This document shows positions 44,447 through 53,246 of a stretch of DNA of 64,000 nucleotides, in pieces. Both the position numbers and the translations under genes were made by a program. Within the stretch, counting starts at the first letter, position 1; the number at the start of each line of letters is the position of its first letter. The notes under the pieces are model-generated. The model did not search any database, was not told the origin of the DNA, and worked only from the letters and a program-made list of their open reading frames with translations. Source of the stretch: Austwickia chelonae NBRC 105200 (GTDB lineage: Bacteria > Actinomycetota > Actinomycetes > Actinomycetales > Dermatophilaceae); the NCBI RefSeq assembly GCF_000298175.1, contig NZ_BAGZ01000004.1, forward strand, positions 94,328-158,327. The letters are read 5' to 3'.

Positions 44447-45282
44447 CGGACCGTCCCCGACCACCACAGGCCGTCGCCGATCCCGTTCCACGCCCACAGG
44501 GCCACCACCGTCCAGATCGCCAGGGTCAACACCGCCGAAGCAGCCACGAATGTCGTCGAATGTTCTCGGCGCCGCGGAAGAGTCAGCAGGTCACCGTCGT
44601 ATCCCCGTCCGGCGAGTCCCGCGGAGAGCCGTGACGCCCGCGACCAGGAACGCACCAGGACCGTCCCGGTCAGGGCCCCGGCCGTCTCCCAGCGGGCCCG
44701 CGTCGCCGACCGTCCCGGACGGCCCACCGGCGTCCCGCCCAGGCGCCCGTTCTGGGCTTCGTGGACGGTGACCGCCGTGTCGAGCAGCACGAAACACCAC
44801 CGGTAGATGAGTGCGGCCACGTCCAGGCAGGCCTCCGGGACCCGGAGTCGGCGACCCGCCGTGATCAGGTCGACCATCGGGGTCGTCGTCGCCAGGACCA
44901 TCACCGCGGCCGTCCCGGCCACCCCGTGCACGGCCAGACCCACCGCCCGGGCCGCCCCGGCCGGCCCGGCCGAGAACGGCCCCCACACCCACCAGGCGTG
45001 CTCCGCCGGTGAGCCCACGGTGACCGCCACCGGCAGCGCGCCGATCAGCACGAAGAACACCGGCACCGCCATCGCTTCGGCCACCAGCCGCGCCGGCACC
45101 CTGGCCGGGCCGACCATCACCCCCACCGAGACCACCGCGACCGTCACGCCGCCGGGCAGCACCGGCGCGAACAAGGCCGTCGCCACCAGCGCCATGCTGA
45201 GGAAAGCTTTGTCCCGGACAGCCCGACGACGCCACGGTCCGGTCCACGCGGCGTCGTCGAGTGAGGTCAGGTGCAGGGCCAC
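44443..45282 (-). CDS. cbiQ: Cobalt ECF transporter T component
   Basis: Membrane coupling protein of 279 residues linking the ATPases to CbiM. About six hydrophobic segments are present. The coupling helices carry the Ala-Arg-Gly-type motifs seen here as [19 protein letters not shown]. The N-terminal start [13 protein letters not shown] is typical of CbiQ. GTG start; the gene begins 3 bases after the cbiN stop. Confidence 0.9.
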   Translation of the reverse strand: MALHLTSLDDAAWTGPWRRRAVRDKAFLSMALVATALFAPVLPGGVTVAVVSVGVMVGPARVPARLVAEAMAVPVFFVLIGALPVAVTVGSPAEHAWWVWGPFSAGPAGAARAVGLAVHGVAGTAAVMVLATTTPMVDLITAGRRLRVPEACLDVAALIYRWCFVLLDTAVTVHEAQNGRLGGTPVGRPGRSATRARWETAGALTGTVLVRSWSRASRLSAGLAGRGYDGDLLTLPRRREHSTTFVAASAVLTLAIWTVVALWAWNGIGDGLWWSGTVR

Positions 45283-45285
45283 CGG

Positions 45286-45630
45286 TCAGGAACCGGCCGA
45301 GGCCATCGAGTCGGACGGGACGTCGCGTCGACGGCCCTGCAGACGTCCGACCGCGTACCCGAAGAGCACTCCGCCCAGGGCTGCCTGTGCGGCGAACAGG
45401 CCCGATTCGACCTCGCCGCTGCCTGGTTCGAAGAGCGGCTCGAACCATCGTTCCACGCCGTCCTTCTCCAACATGCTGCTCACGGCGGCGTCGGTCCCGC
45501 CGAAGGCCTCCTCGCCCTCGCCCTTCGGCCGGGGTGCCAAGGACCAGGACAGGACGACCAACAGGACGACCGCCAGGGCGCAGCAGACGTTCACCCACGG
45601 GAACCGGCGGTGTACAGGACGCTCAGACAT
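45286..45630 (-). CDS. cbiN: Cobalt transport auxiliary protein CbiN
   Basis: A 114-residue protein with two membrane helices (about 12-31 and 80-97) and an acidic outer loop, [16 protein letters not shown], similar to the loop that helps load Co2+ into CbiM. The final 15 residues are a cytosolic tail. Its start overlaps the cbiM end by 8 bases. Confidence 0.88.
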   Translation of the reverse strand: MSERPVHRRFPWVNVCCALAVVLLVVLSWSLAPRPKGEGEEAFGGTDAAVSSMLEKDGVERWFEPLFEPGSGEVESGLFAAQAALGGVLFGYAVGRLQGRRRDVPSDSMASAGS

Positions 45631-46315
45631 GGGAGACCTCCTGGGTCTGTGCCGAGGAGACGGTCAACCCGCGACGGGCCAGTTCCGGCGCGGCCACCCG
45701 GCTGAGGAAACGGACGACCAGCACTCCGAGGAAACCTTCGACCAGGGCGAGCGGCACCTGTGTCAGCGCGAAGATCCCCAGGAATTTTCCTGCGGCACCG
45801 ACGAATCCGGTGCCCGCGTCCGGGTAGGCCAGAGCCAGTTGGAGGCTGGTCGTCACATAGGTGGACAGATTCGCCACCGCCATCGCCAGGAAGATCCCCA
45901 CCTCCACGGGCAGCCTCATCCGACGCGCCGCGACGAAACAGGCGTAACCGCACCAGGGTCCGACCACCGCCATCGAGAAGGCGTTCGCCTCCAACGTGGT
46001 CAACCCGCCGTGGGCCAGCAGCAGGGCCTGGAAGAGCAGCACCACGCTGCCCAGGAAGGCCATCACCGGCGGACGGAAGAGCACCGCACCCAGACCCGTC
46101 CCGGTCGGATGGGACGAACTGCCCGTCACCGAGGGCACCTTGATCGCCGAGAGCACCAGGGTGAAGGCGCCTGCCGCGGCGAGCAGCAGCCGGTTCTCCG
46201 GGTTCTCCCTGGATTCGGCCACCACCGCCCGGGCGCCGTGCACCACGAAGGGCGCGGAGGCCAACGTCCACAGCGCGCAGTGGAGGGGAGGGAGGAAACC
46301 CTCGGCGATGTGCAT
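45623..46315 (-). CDS. cbiM: Cobalt ECF transporter substrate-binding membrane protein
   Basis: Integral membrane protein of 230 residues that binds Co2+. It begins [10 protein letters not shown]; in this family the N-terminal Met and His2 are direct metal ligands, so the ATG at 46315 is decisive even though the frame extends farther. [13 protein letters not shown], with a second conserved His, and the following Pro/Gly loop also match. GAGAGAGGACG is a suitable ribosome site. The operon continues cbiN-cbiQ-cbiO-cobB/cobC. It is preceded by a cobalamin riboswitch and so should be shut off when B12 is plentiful. Confidence 0.95.
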   Translation of the reverse strand: MHIAEGFLPPLHCALWTLASAPFVVHGARAVVAESRENPENRLLLAAAGAFTLVLSAIKVPSVTGSSSHPTGTGLGAVLFRPPVMAFLGSVVLLFQALLLAHGGLTTLEANAFSMAVVGPWCGYACFVAARRMRLPVEVGIFLAMAVANLSTYVTTSLQLALAYPDAGTGFVGAAGKFLGIFALTQVPLALVEGFLGVLVVRFLSRVAAPELARRGLTVSSAQTQEVSHV

Positions 46316-46359
46316 GGCAGATCGTCCTCTCTCGGGATAGCGCGTCCCGATCGTCGAAA

Positions 46360-46485
46360 GTTCGTCCTCCCCGCAGTTCCTGACTCCCACCGCCTACAGG
46401 CGGTGTCCACAGTGGCGCGACCGTGCCGGCTCCGTCCGGCTTCCTCCGGGATGAACGAGGTAATACAGGCATCGTGGCACAAAAG
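46360..46485 (-). promoter_or_regulatory. Cobalamin riboswitch upstream of cbiM
   Basis: On the minus strand the leader contains GGAGGAAGCCGG, then GGCACGGTCGCGCCACTGTG with the invariant B12-box core GCCACTGT (46409-46416), and a downstream GGGAGTCAGGAACTGC. These are the conserved blocks of the AdoCbl aptamer, in the right order and spacing, ending about 45 bases before the cbiM start. Binding of adenosylcobalamin should turn cobalt uptake and the downstream synthesis genes off. Ends are approximate. Confidence 0.9.
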
Positions 46486-46578
46486 GGGATTTCCGACCGG
46501 GGTCCTCGGTCCTCCTCCCCCGGGACCGGCCGATCGTCGTACGCTTCCCAGGCAGCAGTGCCGCACACGGAGAGCCAG

Positions 46579-47178
46579 GTGACCGAGGACATGTGCTTCC
46601 ACAGTCATGTCGATCGACTCACCGACGCCGCGGTCGCCCTGGTGAACGCGCTCACCCCCGGGCACGCCGGTGGGCACCCTTTCGAGGCGCCCAGCGGGAT
46701 GGCGTTGGCCGATGCGATCGTGGAGGCCTTGCGCCGCCCCGACTATGCGACCCGCCCGTCCTTGCAGGACGCCCGGCTGATCGCGGTCTGTGCCGCCCAG
46801 GCCCGGACGGTCTTCGAGGCCCTGGAGGCCGGGGACACGGAGACCGCGGTGGGGACGGTCAACCGGATGTTGGTCGACAGCGACGTCCGACCGTGCCTGT
46901 ATCCCGCCTCCGGTGGCGGCCACGGTTTGTACTTCCGGGGGCCGGACGGTTCGTTCGGGCGGAGCTGGGCCGCGGGCATCGCGGCGGGGCTGGCCATGGC
47001 GGTCGACGGTGACCTCGGCGGACGGCTCGGGGTGTGTTCGGCGCCATTGTGCGACCGGGTCTACCTGGATGCATCGCGCAGCGCGCACCGCAGGTTCTGT
47101 TCGACGCGTTGCCAGAGCCGGGTGAACTCGGCCGCCCGTCGGCGTCGTCGAGCCGAGTTCGCACGCCGTCCCGGCTGA
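46579..47178 (+). CDS. CGNR-type zinc-finger protein (ABATE-like)
   Basis: A 199-residue protein with an alpha-helical N-terminal domain (about 10-135) of the ABATE type and a C-terminal zinc finger: CSAPLC, then RRFCSTRCQSRVNSAARRRR. The family name motif CGNR appears as CQSR. Such proteins are probably transcription regulators of the stress-response type; no target is known. A GTG at 46579 has GGAGA in front of it; the ATG at 46591 is the alternative. It is divergent from cbiM, so its promoter overlaps the riboswitch DNA on the other strand. Confidence 0.82.
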   Translation: MTEDMCFHSHVDRLTDAAVALVNALTPGHAGGHPFEAPSGMALADAIVEALRRPDYATRPSLQDARLIAVCAAQARTVFEALEAGDTETAVGTVNRMLVDSDVRPCLYPASGGGHGLYFRGPDGSFGRSWAAGIAAGLAMAVDGDLGGRLGVCSAPLCDRVYLDASRSAHRRFCSTRCQSRVNSAARRRRRAEFARRPG

Positions 47179-47326
47179 TCGGAGACTTCGACCTGCTGTT
47201 TCTCCGGCAGGGCCCCGTCGACACCACCCCGGCCGGATCCCGGGCCGATGTGCCCGCCCGGCTCACCTGCTGCGCTGGCAGACTGGGCAGGGAGCACATC
47301 ACCCCCGGCCCAGGAGACCCGTCATC

Positions 47327-47986
47327 ATGCAGCCGTCGCACCAGGCACCCCGTTACGACTACCGCCACCTGGGCGCCGACATCTACGACGAGTCCTTCCG
47401 GATCATCCGCGCCGAAGCGGACCTGGCGCGTTTCCCCGCCGATGTGGAACCCCTGGTGGTGCGGATGTGTCATGCCGCCGGTGACCCGTCGATCGCCGAC
47501 GAGGTCGCCTTCTCCCCGGGGGTGGCGGCCGCCGCCCGGACGGCTTTGCTGGCCGGGGCGCCGATCCTGTGCGATTCGACGATGGTCGCCACGGGGATCA
47601 TCCGTTCCCGACTGCCTCGGGACAATGACGTCGTCTGCCTGTTGGGCGAGCCCGGGTTGGCGGAGGAGGCCCGCGAACGCGGCACCACGAAAACGGCACG
47701 GGCCGTGGAGTGGTGGGTGGAGCGCGGCCTGGTCGACGGGGCCCTGGTGGCCATCGGGAATGCGCCGACGGCGCTCTTCCACCTGTTGGAGGTCCTGCAC
47801 GAGACCCAGGTCCGGCCGGCCGCGGTCTTCGGGATCCCGGTGGGTTTCGTGGGCGCGGCCGAGTCCAAGGAGGCCCTGGTGGACAGCGACCTGGGGTTGG
47901 AACACCTGGTGGTGCAGGGCCGTCGGGGCGGGTCTGCGGTGACGGTCGCGGCGGTGAACGCCGCGGCCTCCGATTCCGAACGGTGA
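47327..47986 (+). CDS. cobH: Precorrin-8X / cobalt-precorrin-8 methylmutase
   Basis: A 219-residue enzyme moving the C11 methyl group to C12 to give (hydrogeno/cobyr)inic acid. The catalytic His49 is in RMCHAAGD, the following VAFSPGVAAAARTALLAGAPILCDSTMVATGI and GNAPTALFHLLE segments are diagnostic. It is on the plus strand, unlike the other cob genes, and no B12-box is seen in the 150 bases upstream, so its control may differ. GGAGACC precedes the ATG. Confidence 0.94.
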   Translation: MQPSHQAPRYDYRHLGADIYDESFRIIRAEADLARFPADVEPLVVRMCHAAGDPSIADEVAFSPGVAAAARTALLAGAPILCDSTMVATGIIRSRLPRDNDVVCLLGEPGLAEEARERGTTKTARAVEWWVERGLVDGALVAIGNAPTALFHLLEVLHETQVRPAAVFGIPVGFVGAAESKEALVDSDLGLEHLVVQGRRGGSAVTVAAVNAAASDSER

Positions 47987-48036
47987 GCTGAAGGCCGGCG
48001 ACGCCCTGACGGGGCGGGTCGGTCCGTGACGCGGAT

Positions 48037-48073
48037 GAGGTGCCCGGCCGGGTCCTGTCCGGCCGGGCACCTC
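48037..48073. terminator. Hairpin between convergent cobH and cbiX fusion genes
   Basis: GAGGTGCCCGGCCGG and its exact complement make a 15-bp stem with a 7-base loop, midway between the two stops. Confidence 0.85.
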
Positions 48074-48087
48074 CTCATCACATCAGA

Positions 48088-49338
48088 TCATTCGTGGAGT
48101 GCCCGCAGCAGTGCGTCCCGGACCTGCGCGGAACGGCGCGGGTCACGGTCACCGACGACGGCGACGGCGAGCCCACCGGCGCGTTCCACGGCGGGCGTCC
48201 AGGCGGTCCCGCAGCGGGCGGCGTCGGCGCGCACGCAGAAGGTCGTGGTCCGTCCGGCGACGTCGACGACATGTTCGTTGACGGTGGGATCGTCGGTGCA
48301 GGCCAGGGCGTACCACGCCCCGTCGAGATCGTCGTCGACGAAGGTCCTTTCCTGCCAGTCGATGGCGGCGCCGTCGCGGTGGAGCCGCGCGAGCCGGGGG
48401 GTCAGTTCCGGGGAGACGATCCGCACCCGGGCGCCGGCTTCCAACAGGCGGGGCACCCGTCGTTCGGCGACATGTCCGCCGCCGACGACGAGCACGGTGC
48501 GTCCGTGCAGGCGCAGCCCGGCCAGGTAGACGGGGGCGTCGCCGGTGGCGGTGGTGCCGCACTCGTGGGCGACCTCGTGATAACGCTCGGCGACGACTTC
48601 GGCGAGTTCGTCGCAGTCGCCGATGACCTCGCCGACCCGGACCTCGACGCCGGGGTGGTCCTGCATCCAGGCCGCGGACTGTTGGTGCGTCCAGGTGCGC
48701 AACATCCCGGGGAAGAGGAAGTTGGGGACGACGACGATGCGTCGGTGCCCCAGCGTGGCCAGCTGGTCGAGGGCTGCGGGCAGGGACGGGCTGGTCACCT
48801 GGATGTAGGCGGGCAGCACGGTGGCGACGCCGGAGTCCTCCAGGAGGAGACGGGCCAGCGCGGCGTGGTCGGCGTTGGCCTGGGGGACTTTCGTGCCGCG
48901 GCCCAACAGGACCACGGCGGTCTCCGCCAGCGGCCAGTCGGCCGCGGTTTCGACGAGGCGGCGGCGCAGCACTCCGAGCAGGCGGGGGTCGTGGCCGAGG
49001 GGTCGCCCGTAGGCGGCGTGGCCGCCGGGAACCCGGGCGGTGCCTTCGGCGATGGCTTCGGGGATGTCCTGTTGCACATGGCAGCCGGTGCCGACCATCA
49101 GGGGGACGACGACGGCCCGGGGGTCTTCGGCGTCTCGTTTCCGGGCGGCGAGGACGTCGGCGAGGGCGTCGGCGATGGGCGGTTCGACCAGTTCGACGTA
49201 GCCTTCTTCGACCTGGACGCCGGGCAGGTGGCGGCGGACCCGGTCGACGAAGGCCCGGCAGGTGGCGACGCCCTCGGGGTCGCGGGTGCCGTGGGCGGCG
49301 AGCACCAGTGGCAGGTGTCCGGTGGCGGGTTCATTCAT
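48088..49338 (-). CDS. Sirohydrochlorin cobaltochelatase fused to precorrin-2 dehydrogenase
   Basis: A 416-residue fusion. Residues 1-250 are a CbiX-type chelatase, with AAHGTRDPEG (metal-binding His) and a second half carrying LLGRGTK and VVPNFLFPGML; the two-module form inserts Co2+ into sirohydrochlorin. From about 268 a Rossmann domain, VYLAGLRLHGRTVLVVGGGHVAERRV, resembles SirC/CysG-N, which oxidises precorrin-2 to sirohydrochlorin with NAD. The protein can thus do two successive steps. This implies the cobalt-early (anaerobic-type) route. It is the last gene of the operon; the ATG overlaps the preceding gene by 8 bases. Confidence 0.9.
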   Translation of the reverse strand: MNEPATGHLPLVLAAHGTRDPEGVATCRAFVDRVRRHLPGVQVEEGYVELVEPPIADALADVLAARKRDAEDPRAVVVPLMVGTGCHVQQDIPEAIAEGTARVPGGHAAYGRPLGHDPRLLGVLRRRLVETAADWPLAETAVVLLGRGTKVPQANADHAALARLLLEDSGVATVLPAYIQVTSPSLPAALDQLATLGHRRIVVVPNFLFPGMLRTWTHQQSAAWMQDHPGVEVRVGEVIGDCDELAEVVAERYHEVAHECGTTATGDAPVYLAGLRLHGRTVLVVGGGHVAERRVPRLLEAGARVRIVSPELTPRLARLHRDGAAIDWQERTFVDDDLDGAWYALACTDDPTVNEHVVDVAGRTTTFCVRADAARCGTAWTPAVERAGGLAVAVVGDRDPRRSAQVRDALLRALHE

Positions 49339-51217
49339 GGCGGTGTTCCTCGGCGGGTGGTTCGCTCACGGGTGCGGCCGGCGTGGTGGGGTCGGTCGTA
49401 TCCGGGGTGCCCGTGGGCGGGTTCTGCTGGGTCGTGGTCTCCGGCATCCACGAGTAGTCGCGGGGGGTCACGATGCGTTTCTCTCCCCCTCCCGAGGTCA
49501 CATAGGTGGTGGTGCTGGATCCGATGATGACCAGGGAGTTCATGTCGACGTCGTCGGGGGTGAAGTCGGCGAGGGTGCTCATGATGACCCGTTGGCGGGA
49601 GCGTTCGGCCTGCATGACGACGGCGACGGGGGTGTGGGCGGGCCGGTGCCCGGCCATGATCTCCAGGACGCGGGGCAGCTGCCAGGTGCGGGTGCGGCTG
49701 CGCGGGTTGTACAGGGCGACGATGAGGTCGCCTTCGGCGGCGGCGACGACGCGTCGTTCGATGGCGGCCCAGGTGGTGTGCAGGTCGGACAGGGAGATGA
49801 CGGCGTGGTCGTGGCCCAGGGGTGCGCCGAGGATCGCCGAGGCGGCGAGTCCGGCGGTGACGCCGGGGACGATCCGGACGTCGATGCCGTCGGTGCCTTG
49901 TTCGAGGACGGGGCTGGCCATGGCGTAGACGGCGGGGTCGCCGCCGCAGACCAGGGCGACGGATTCTCCGGCGCGGGCCCGTTCGATGGCGGCGCTGGTG
50001 CGGGCTTGTTCGGTGCCCATCTTGCTGGCGTAGATCTCGACGCCGGGGCGGACGAGGTCGCGGATCTGACGCACGTAGGGCGCGTAGCCGACGACGAAGG
50101 TGGATTCGCGGATGGCGGCGACGGCGCGGGGGGTGAGCAGGTCGCGTACGCCGGGGCCGAGGCCGACGACCCAGAGTCGTCCGCGGGCGGGGAGTCGTCC
50201 GATCGCGCAGGTGGCGTCGCCGGTCTTCTGTTTGGGTACGACGAGGGCCGCGCCGTGGGCCAGGACGGAGGCTTCGCTGACGCTGGGGCTGCCGACGTGG
50301 CCGTCGACGACGGCGCTGGGGGTGGGGACGTCCTGGGCGGCGAGGCGTTCCGCGGGGTGGTGTTCGAGGGACAGGCCGAGTCGCGCCGCCAGTTGGACGA
50401 GGCCGAGTTCTCCGGCTTTGAGGTCGATGGTGGTCAGCGCGGCGACGGATTCGCGGGCGAGTCCGGCTTCGTCGAGGGTGGCGGTCAGCAGGGCGTCGAG
50501 GTGGTCGACGTCGGTGCCGGAGTTGCAGCCCATGCCGACGACGAGGGTGCGGGGGTGCAGGACGACGGTGGGCAGTGCGGTTTCGCCGAGGACGAGGTCG
50601 GCGGCCCGGTCGGTGACGACGATCCGGGCGGCGGGGGTGGCGGGTTCCTCGTCGGGGGTGTCGGTGCGCCGGTCGACGTCGACGACGTTGCCGGGCAGGG
50701 GTGGCAGCGGGCAGCGGTGTTCGCGGACGAGGTCGACGGTTTTCCCGTCGAGGAGGGCTCGGGTCGTTCCGGCGACGTCGCCGCGGTAGGCCCAGCCGAG
50801 GGTGTCGAGGGCGGGGACGCCCAGGGAGTCGGTGGCGGTGGTGACGACGGGGGTGCCGTCGAGGGCGCGGGCGATACGGGTGGCGAGTTCGTTGGCGCCA
50901 CCGGCGTGTCCGCCGACGAGGGGCACGGCGAATCGTCCGGCTTCGTCGACGACGACGACTCCGGGGTCGGTTTTCTTGTCGCGCAGGAGGGGCGCGATGA
51001 TGCGGGTGGTCGCGCCCAGGGCGAGGTGGCTGATGATCAGGTCGCATTCGGCCCAGGCCTGGGGCAGGCCTTCGCTGGCGGGGCCGTCGTACCGGGTGGT
51101 GCCGCCGAGGGCCTGGTCGAGTTCGGTGGCGCGGGCGTGGGCGGCCGGGGAGCTGCCCACGATCTGTCCGATGCGGGGGGTGTGTCCGGGCGCGTCCTGC
51201 GCATCGGGGTGGTTCAC
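49331..51217 (-). CDS. CbiG-CobJ (CbiH) fusion: cobalt-precorrin-5A hydrolase and C17-methyltransferase
   Basis: A 628-residue fusion. Residues 1-310 are CbiG, which opens the delta-lactone ring of cobalt-precorrin-5A: VGGHAGGANELA and VVGMGCNSGTD are typical. Residues 325-575 are CobJ/CbiH, the SAM-dependent C17 methylase and ring-contraction enzyme, with LWVVGLGPGVRDLLTPRA, CGGDPAVYAMASP and YNPRSRTR. The C-terminal 50 residues are Pro/Thr-rich. CbiG belongs to the anaerobic pathway, in agreement with CbiX in the same operon. The GTG start shares a GTGA with the CobL-like gene. Confidence 0.93.
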   Translation of the reverse strand: MNHPDAQDAPGHTPRIGQIVGSSPAAHARATELDQALGGTTRYDGPASEGLPQAWAECDLIISHLALGATTRIIAPLLRDKKTDPGVVVVDEAGRFAVPLVGGHAGGANELATRIARALDGTPVVTTATDSLGVPALDTLGWAYRGDVAGTTRALLDGKTVDLVREHRCPLPPLPGNVVDVDRRTDTPDEEPATPAARIVVTDRAADLVLGETALPTVVLHPRTLVVGMGCNSGTDVDHLDALLTATLDEAGLARESVAALTTIDLKAGELGLVQLAARLGLSLEHHPAERLAAQDVPTPSAVVDGHVGSPSVSEASVLAHGAALVVPKQKTGDATCAIGRLPARGRLWVVGLGPGVRDLLTPRAVAAIRESTFVVGYAPYVRQIRDLVRPGVEIYASKMGTEQARTSAAIERARAGESVALVCGGDPAVYAMASPVLEQGTDGIDVRIVPGVTAGLAASAILGAPLGHDHAVISLSDLHTTWAAIERRVVAAAEGDLIVALYNPRSRTRTWQLPRVLEIMAGHRPAHTPVAVVMQAERSRQRVIMSTLADFTPDDVDMNSLVIIGSSTTTYVTSGGGEKRIVTPRDYSWMPETTTQQNPPTGTPDTTDPTTPAAPVSEPPAEEHRHE

Positions 51218-52350
51218 TGCTGCTCCTGCTCCAGGTCGAGGGTGATCAGGTAGTCGTGGCGGGTCTGTCCGGTCTCGCCGGTGACGGTCAGGTGTTCGAC
51301 GGTGGGTTCACCGGGGAGTTCTGCGTCGTCGAGGGCGTGGGCGCAGGCCTGCGCGGTGTGTTCGTCGGCGAGGAGGGCGAGCCGTCGGGGTGGTCGTCCG
51401 GTGAGCAGGGCGAGGTGGCGGGGGTCGTCGGTGACGACGAGGTCGGCGTTGCCGACGGCGGGTTCGGGCGGGGTGTCCTTCCCGGCGGGCAGTTCGAGGA
51501 CGGCGGCGCCGGTGCGGGCGGCCAGTGGGCGGATCTGGTCGAGCAGTCCGGTGGAACACCAGACGGTTTCGCCGAGGACGGGAAGGTGCCGCCCCCAGAT
51601 CAGGGCTATTCCGTCGCGGGGGGTGGCGGCGGTCGGCATCACGGTGGTGCCGGCGCGTTCGGGGTGCCCGTCGAGGGCGGTGGAGGCGGGGCGGGGTCCG
51701 CCGACGTAGGCGGTGGGTTTCCCGAGGGCGGCGGTGGTGTCCGGTGGGCTGTCGAGGACGAGCAGGACGTTGGGCTGGGCGACGTCGGCGGCGGTCAGTG
51801 CGCGGGCGGCGTCGCCGTCGAGGATGCGGACGTGTTCGTCGGTTTCGCCGAGTCGTTCGGCGAGGACGTACCAGCGGGGGAGGTCGGCGAGTCCGGCGGA
51901 GATCTCGCAGATGCCATGGCCGGGCGCGGTCAGCAGGGCGACTTTGGGCAGGGCGCGGCAGGCGGCGAGGGCGGGGCCGATGCCGTGGCCGTGGGCGCTG
52001 ACGACCTGGGCGTCGTCCCAGGGCAGTCCGACGGCGGCGAAGGCGTGGGCGATCGAGGACGCGGCGGGGTGGACCCGGCAGTGCAGTCCGGCGGCGCGGA
52101 AGCGGCGGACGACGCCGTAGAAGAGGGGGTCGCCGCTGGCGAGGACGACGGCCGGCCCGGCGTCGGGGTCGGCTTCGTGGGCGAGGAGTTTCTCGATGGC
52201 GGGCATGACCCGGCCGAGGACGACGCGGCGTTCTTCGGGGACGCCCAGTCCGTCGAGCGCTCGTGCGCCGGCGACGACGAGGGCTGCTTCGGCGCAGGCA
52301 CGGCGGACGTCCTCGGGGGGTGTTCCGAGGTAGCCGTAGACCTCGATCAT
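51214..52350 (-). CDS. CbiE-type precorrin-6Y methyltransferase with an unassigned C-terminal domain
   Basis: A 378-residue protein. The N-terminal 210 residues are a CbiE/CobL-N tetrapyrrole methylase that methylates C5 (and C15 in CobL): VVLASGDPLFYGV is the SAM-binding loop, preceded by MIEVYGYLG. In CobL the second half is CbiT, with a GAGSGS SAM motif that decarboxylates and methylates C15. Here residues 230-378 (GIALIWGRHLPVLGE and following) lack that motif and look like a degenerate Rossmann domain. Whether it still works cannot be told. ATGA and GTGA overlaps link it to cobM and the cbiG-cobJ fusion. Confidence 0.85.
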   Translation of the reverse strand: MIEVYGYLGTPPEDVRRACAEAALVVAGARALDGLGVPEERRVVLGRVMPAIEKLLAHEADPDAGPAVVLASGDPLFYGVVRRFRAAGLHCRVHPAASSIAHAFAAVGLPWDDAQVVSAHGHGIGPALAACRALPKVALLTAPGHGICEISAGLADLPRWYVLAERLGETDEHVRILDGDAARALTAADVAQPNVLLVLDSPPDTTAALGKPTAYVGGPRPASTALDGHPERAGTTVMPTAATPRDGIALIWGRHLPVLGETVWCSTGLLDQIRPLAARTGAAVLELPAGKDTPPEPAVGNADLVVTDDPRHLALLTGRPPRRLALLADEHTAQACAHALDDAELPGEPTVEHLTVTGETGQTRHDYLITLDLEQEQQ

Positions 52351-53246
52351 CGGTTTTCCTCCGGTTCGTTCTGCTGTTCGGTGGCGATGCCGAGGGCGCC
52401 GTGGCGGCGTAGTTCGTCCTGGGCGGCGGGTTCGGCGGCGCGGTATTCGTGGCGGAAGCCGGGGTGGTAGAGGTGGCTGCGCGCGGAGATGGGGCCTTCG
52501 GCGAGCGCTGGTCCGACGAGCACGATGGTGTGTTTCCACAGGTGGTGTTCGTGCATGGTGGTGGAGAGTTCGTCGAGTCGGCAGCGCATGATCAGTTCGT
52601 CTTCCCAGGTCACCCGGTATCCGATGATGCAGGGGGTGTCGGGGGCGTATCCGCCGGCGAGGAGTTCGTCCTGGAGTTGTCGGTGGCGGGCCGCGGAGAG
52701 GTAGAGCGCCATGGTGGTGCCGTGGGTGGCGAATCCGCGGACGGTTTCGCGGGGCGGCATCGGGGTGCGTCCGCCTTCGAGCCGGGTGAGGACGAAGGAC
52801 TGGCTGACTTCGGGGACGGTGATCTCGCTGTCGGTGCGGGCGGCGGTCGCGGAGTAGGCGGAGATCCCGGGGACGGTTTCGTGGGCGAGGCCGAGCAGGT
52901 TGCACTGGTCGCGTTGTTCGGCGGTGGCGCCGTAGATGGAGGGGTCGCCGGTGTGGACGCGGGCGACGAGGAGTCCTTCGTCGCGGGCGCGGATCAGCAG
53001 CGGTTCGAGGTCTTCCAGGGAGGCGGAGGCGGAGTCGACGACGAGGGCGTCGGGGCGGGCTCCGGCGACGATGCCGGGGTGGACGAGGCTGGAGGCCCAG
53101 ATGACGATGTCGGCTTCGGCGATGATGCGGGCGCCGCGGACGGTGATCAGGTCGGCGGCGCCGGGGCCTGCGCCGACGAAGACGACTTTGCCGGTGCGGG
53201 GGTGTTCGTCCGGGGTGGCCGGTGGGGTGGGTTCGCCGGTGGTCAC
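52347..53246 (-). CDS. cobM: Precorrin-4 / cobalt-precorrin-4 C11-methyltransferase
   Basis: A 299-residue SAM-dependent methylase adding the C11 methyl group. VFVGAGPGAADLITVRGARII is the tetrapyrrole-methylase start; VARVHTGDPSIYGA is the SAM loop; TPMPPRE and LYLSAAR are typical of CobM/CbiF. A 20-residue Pro-rich N-terminal tail precedes it. GTG start sharing GTGA with cobI. Confidence 0.95.
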   Translation of the reverse strand: MTTGEPTPPATPDEHPRTGKVVFVGAGPGAADLITVRGARIIAEADIVIWASSLVHPGIVAGARPDALVVDSASASLEDLEPLLIRARDEGLLVARVHTGDPSIYGATAEQRDQCNLLGLAHETVPGISAYSATAARTDSEITVPEVSQSFVLTRLEGGRTPMPPRETVRGFATHGTTMALYLSAARHRQLQDELLAGGYAPDTPCIIGYRVTWEDELIMRCRLDELSTTMHEHHLWKHTIVLVGPALAEGPISARSHLYHPGFRHEYRAAEPAAQDELRRHGALGIATEQQNEPEENR

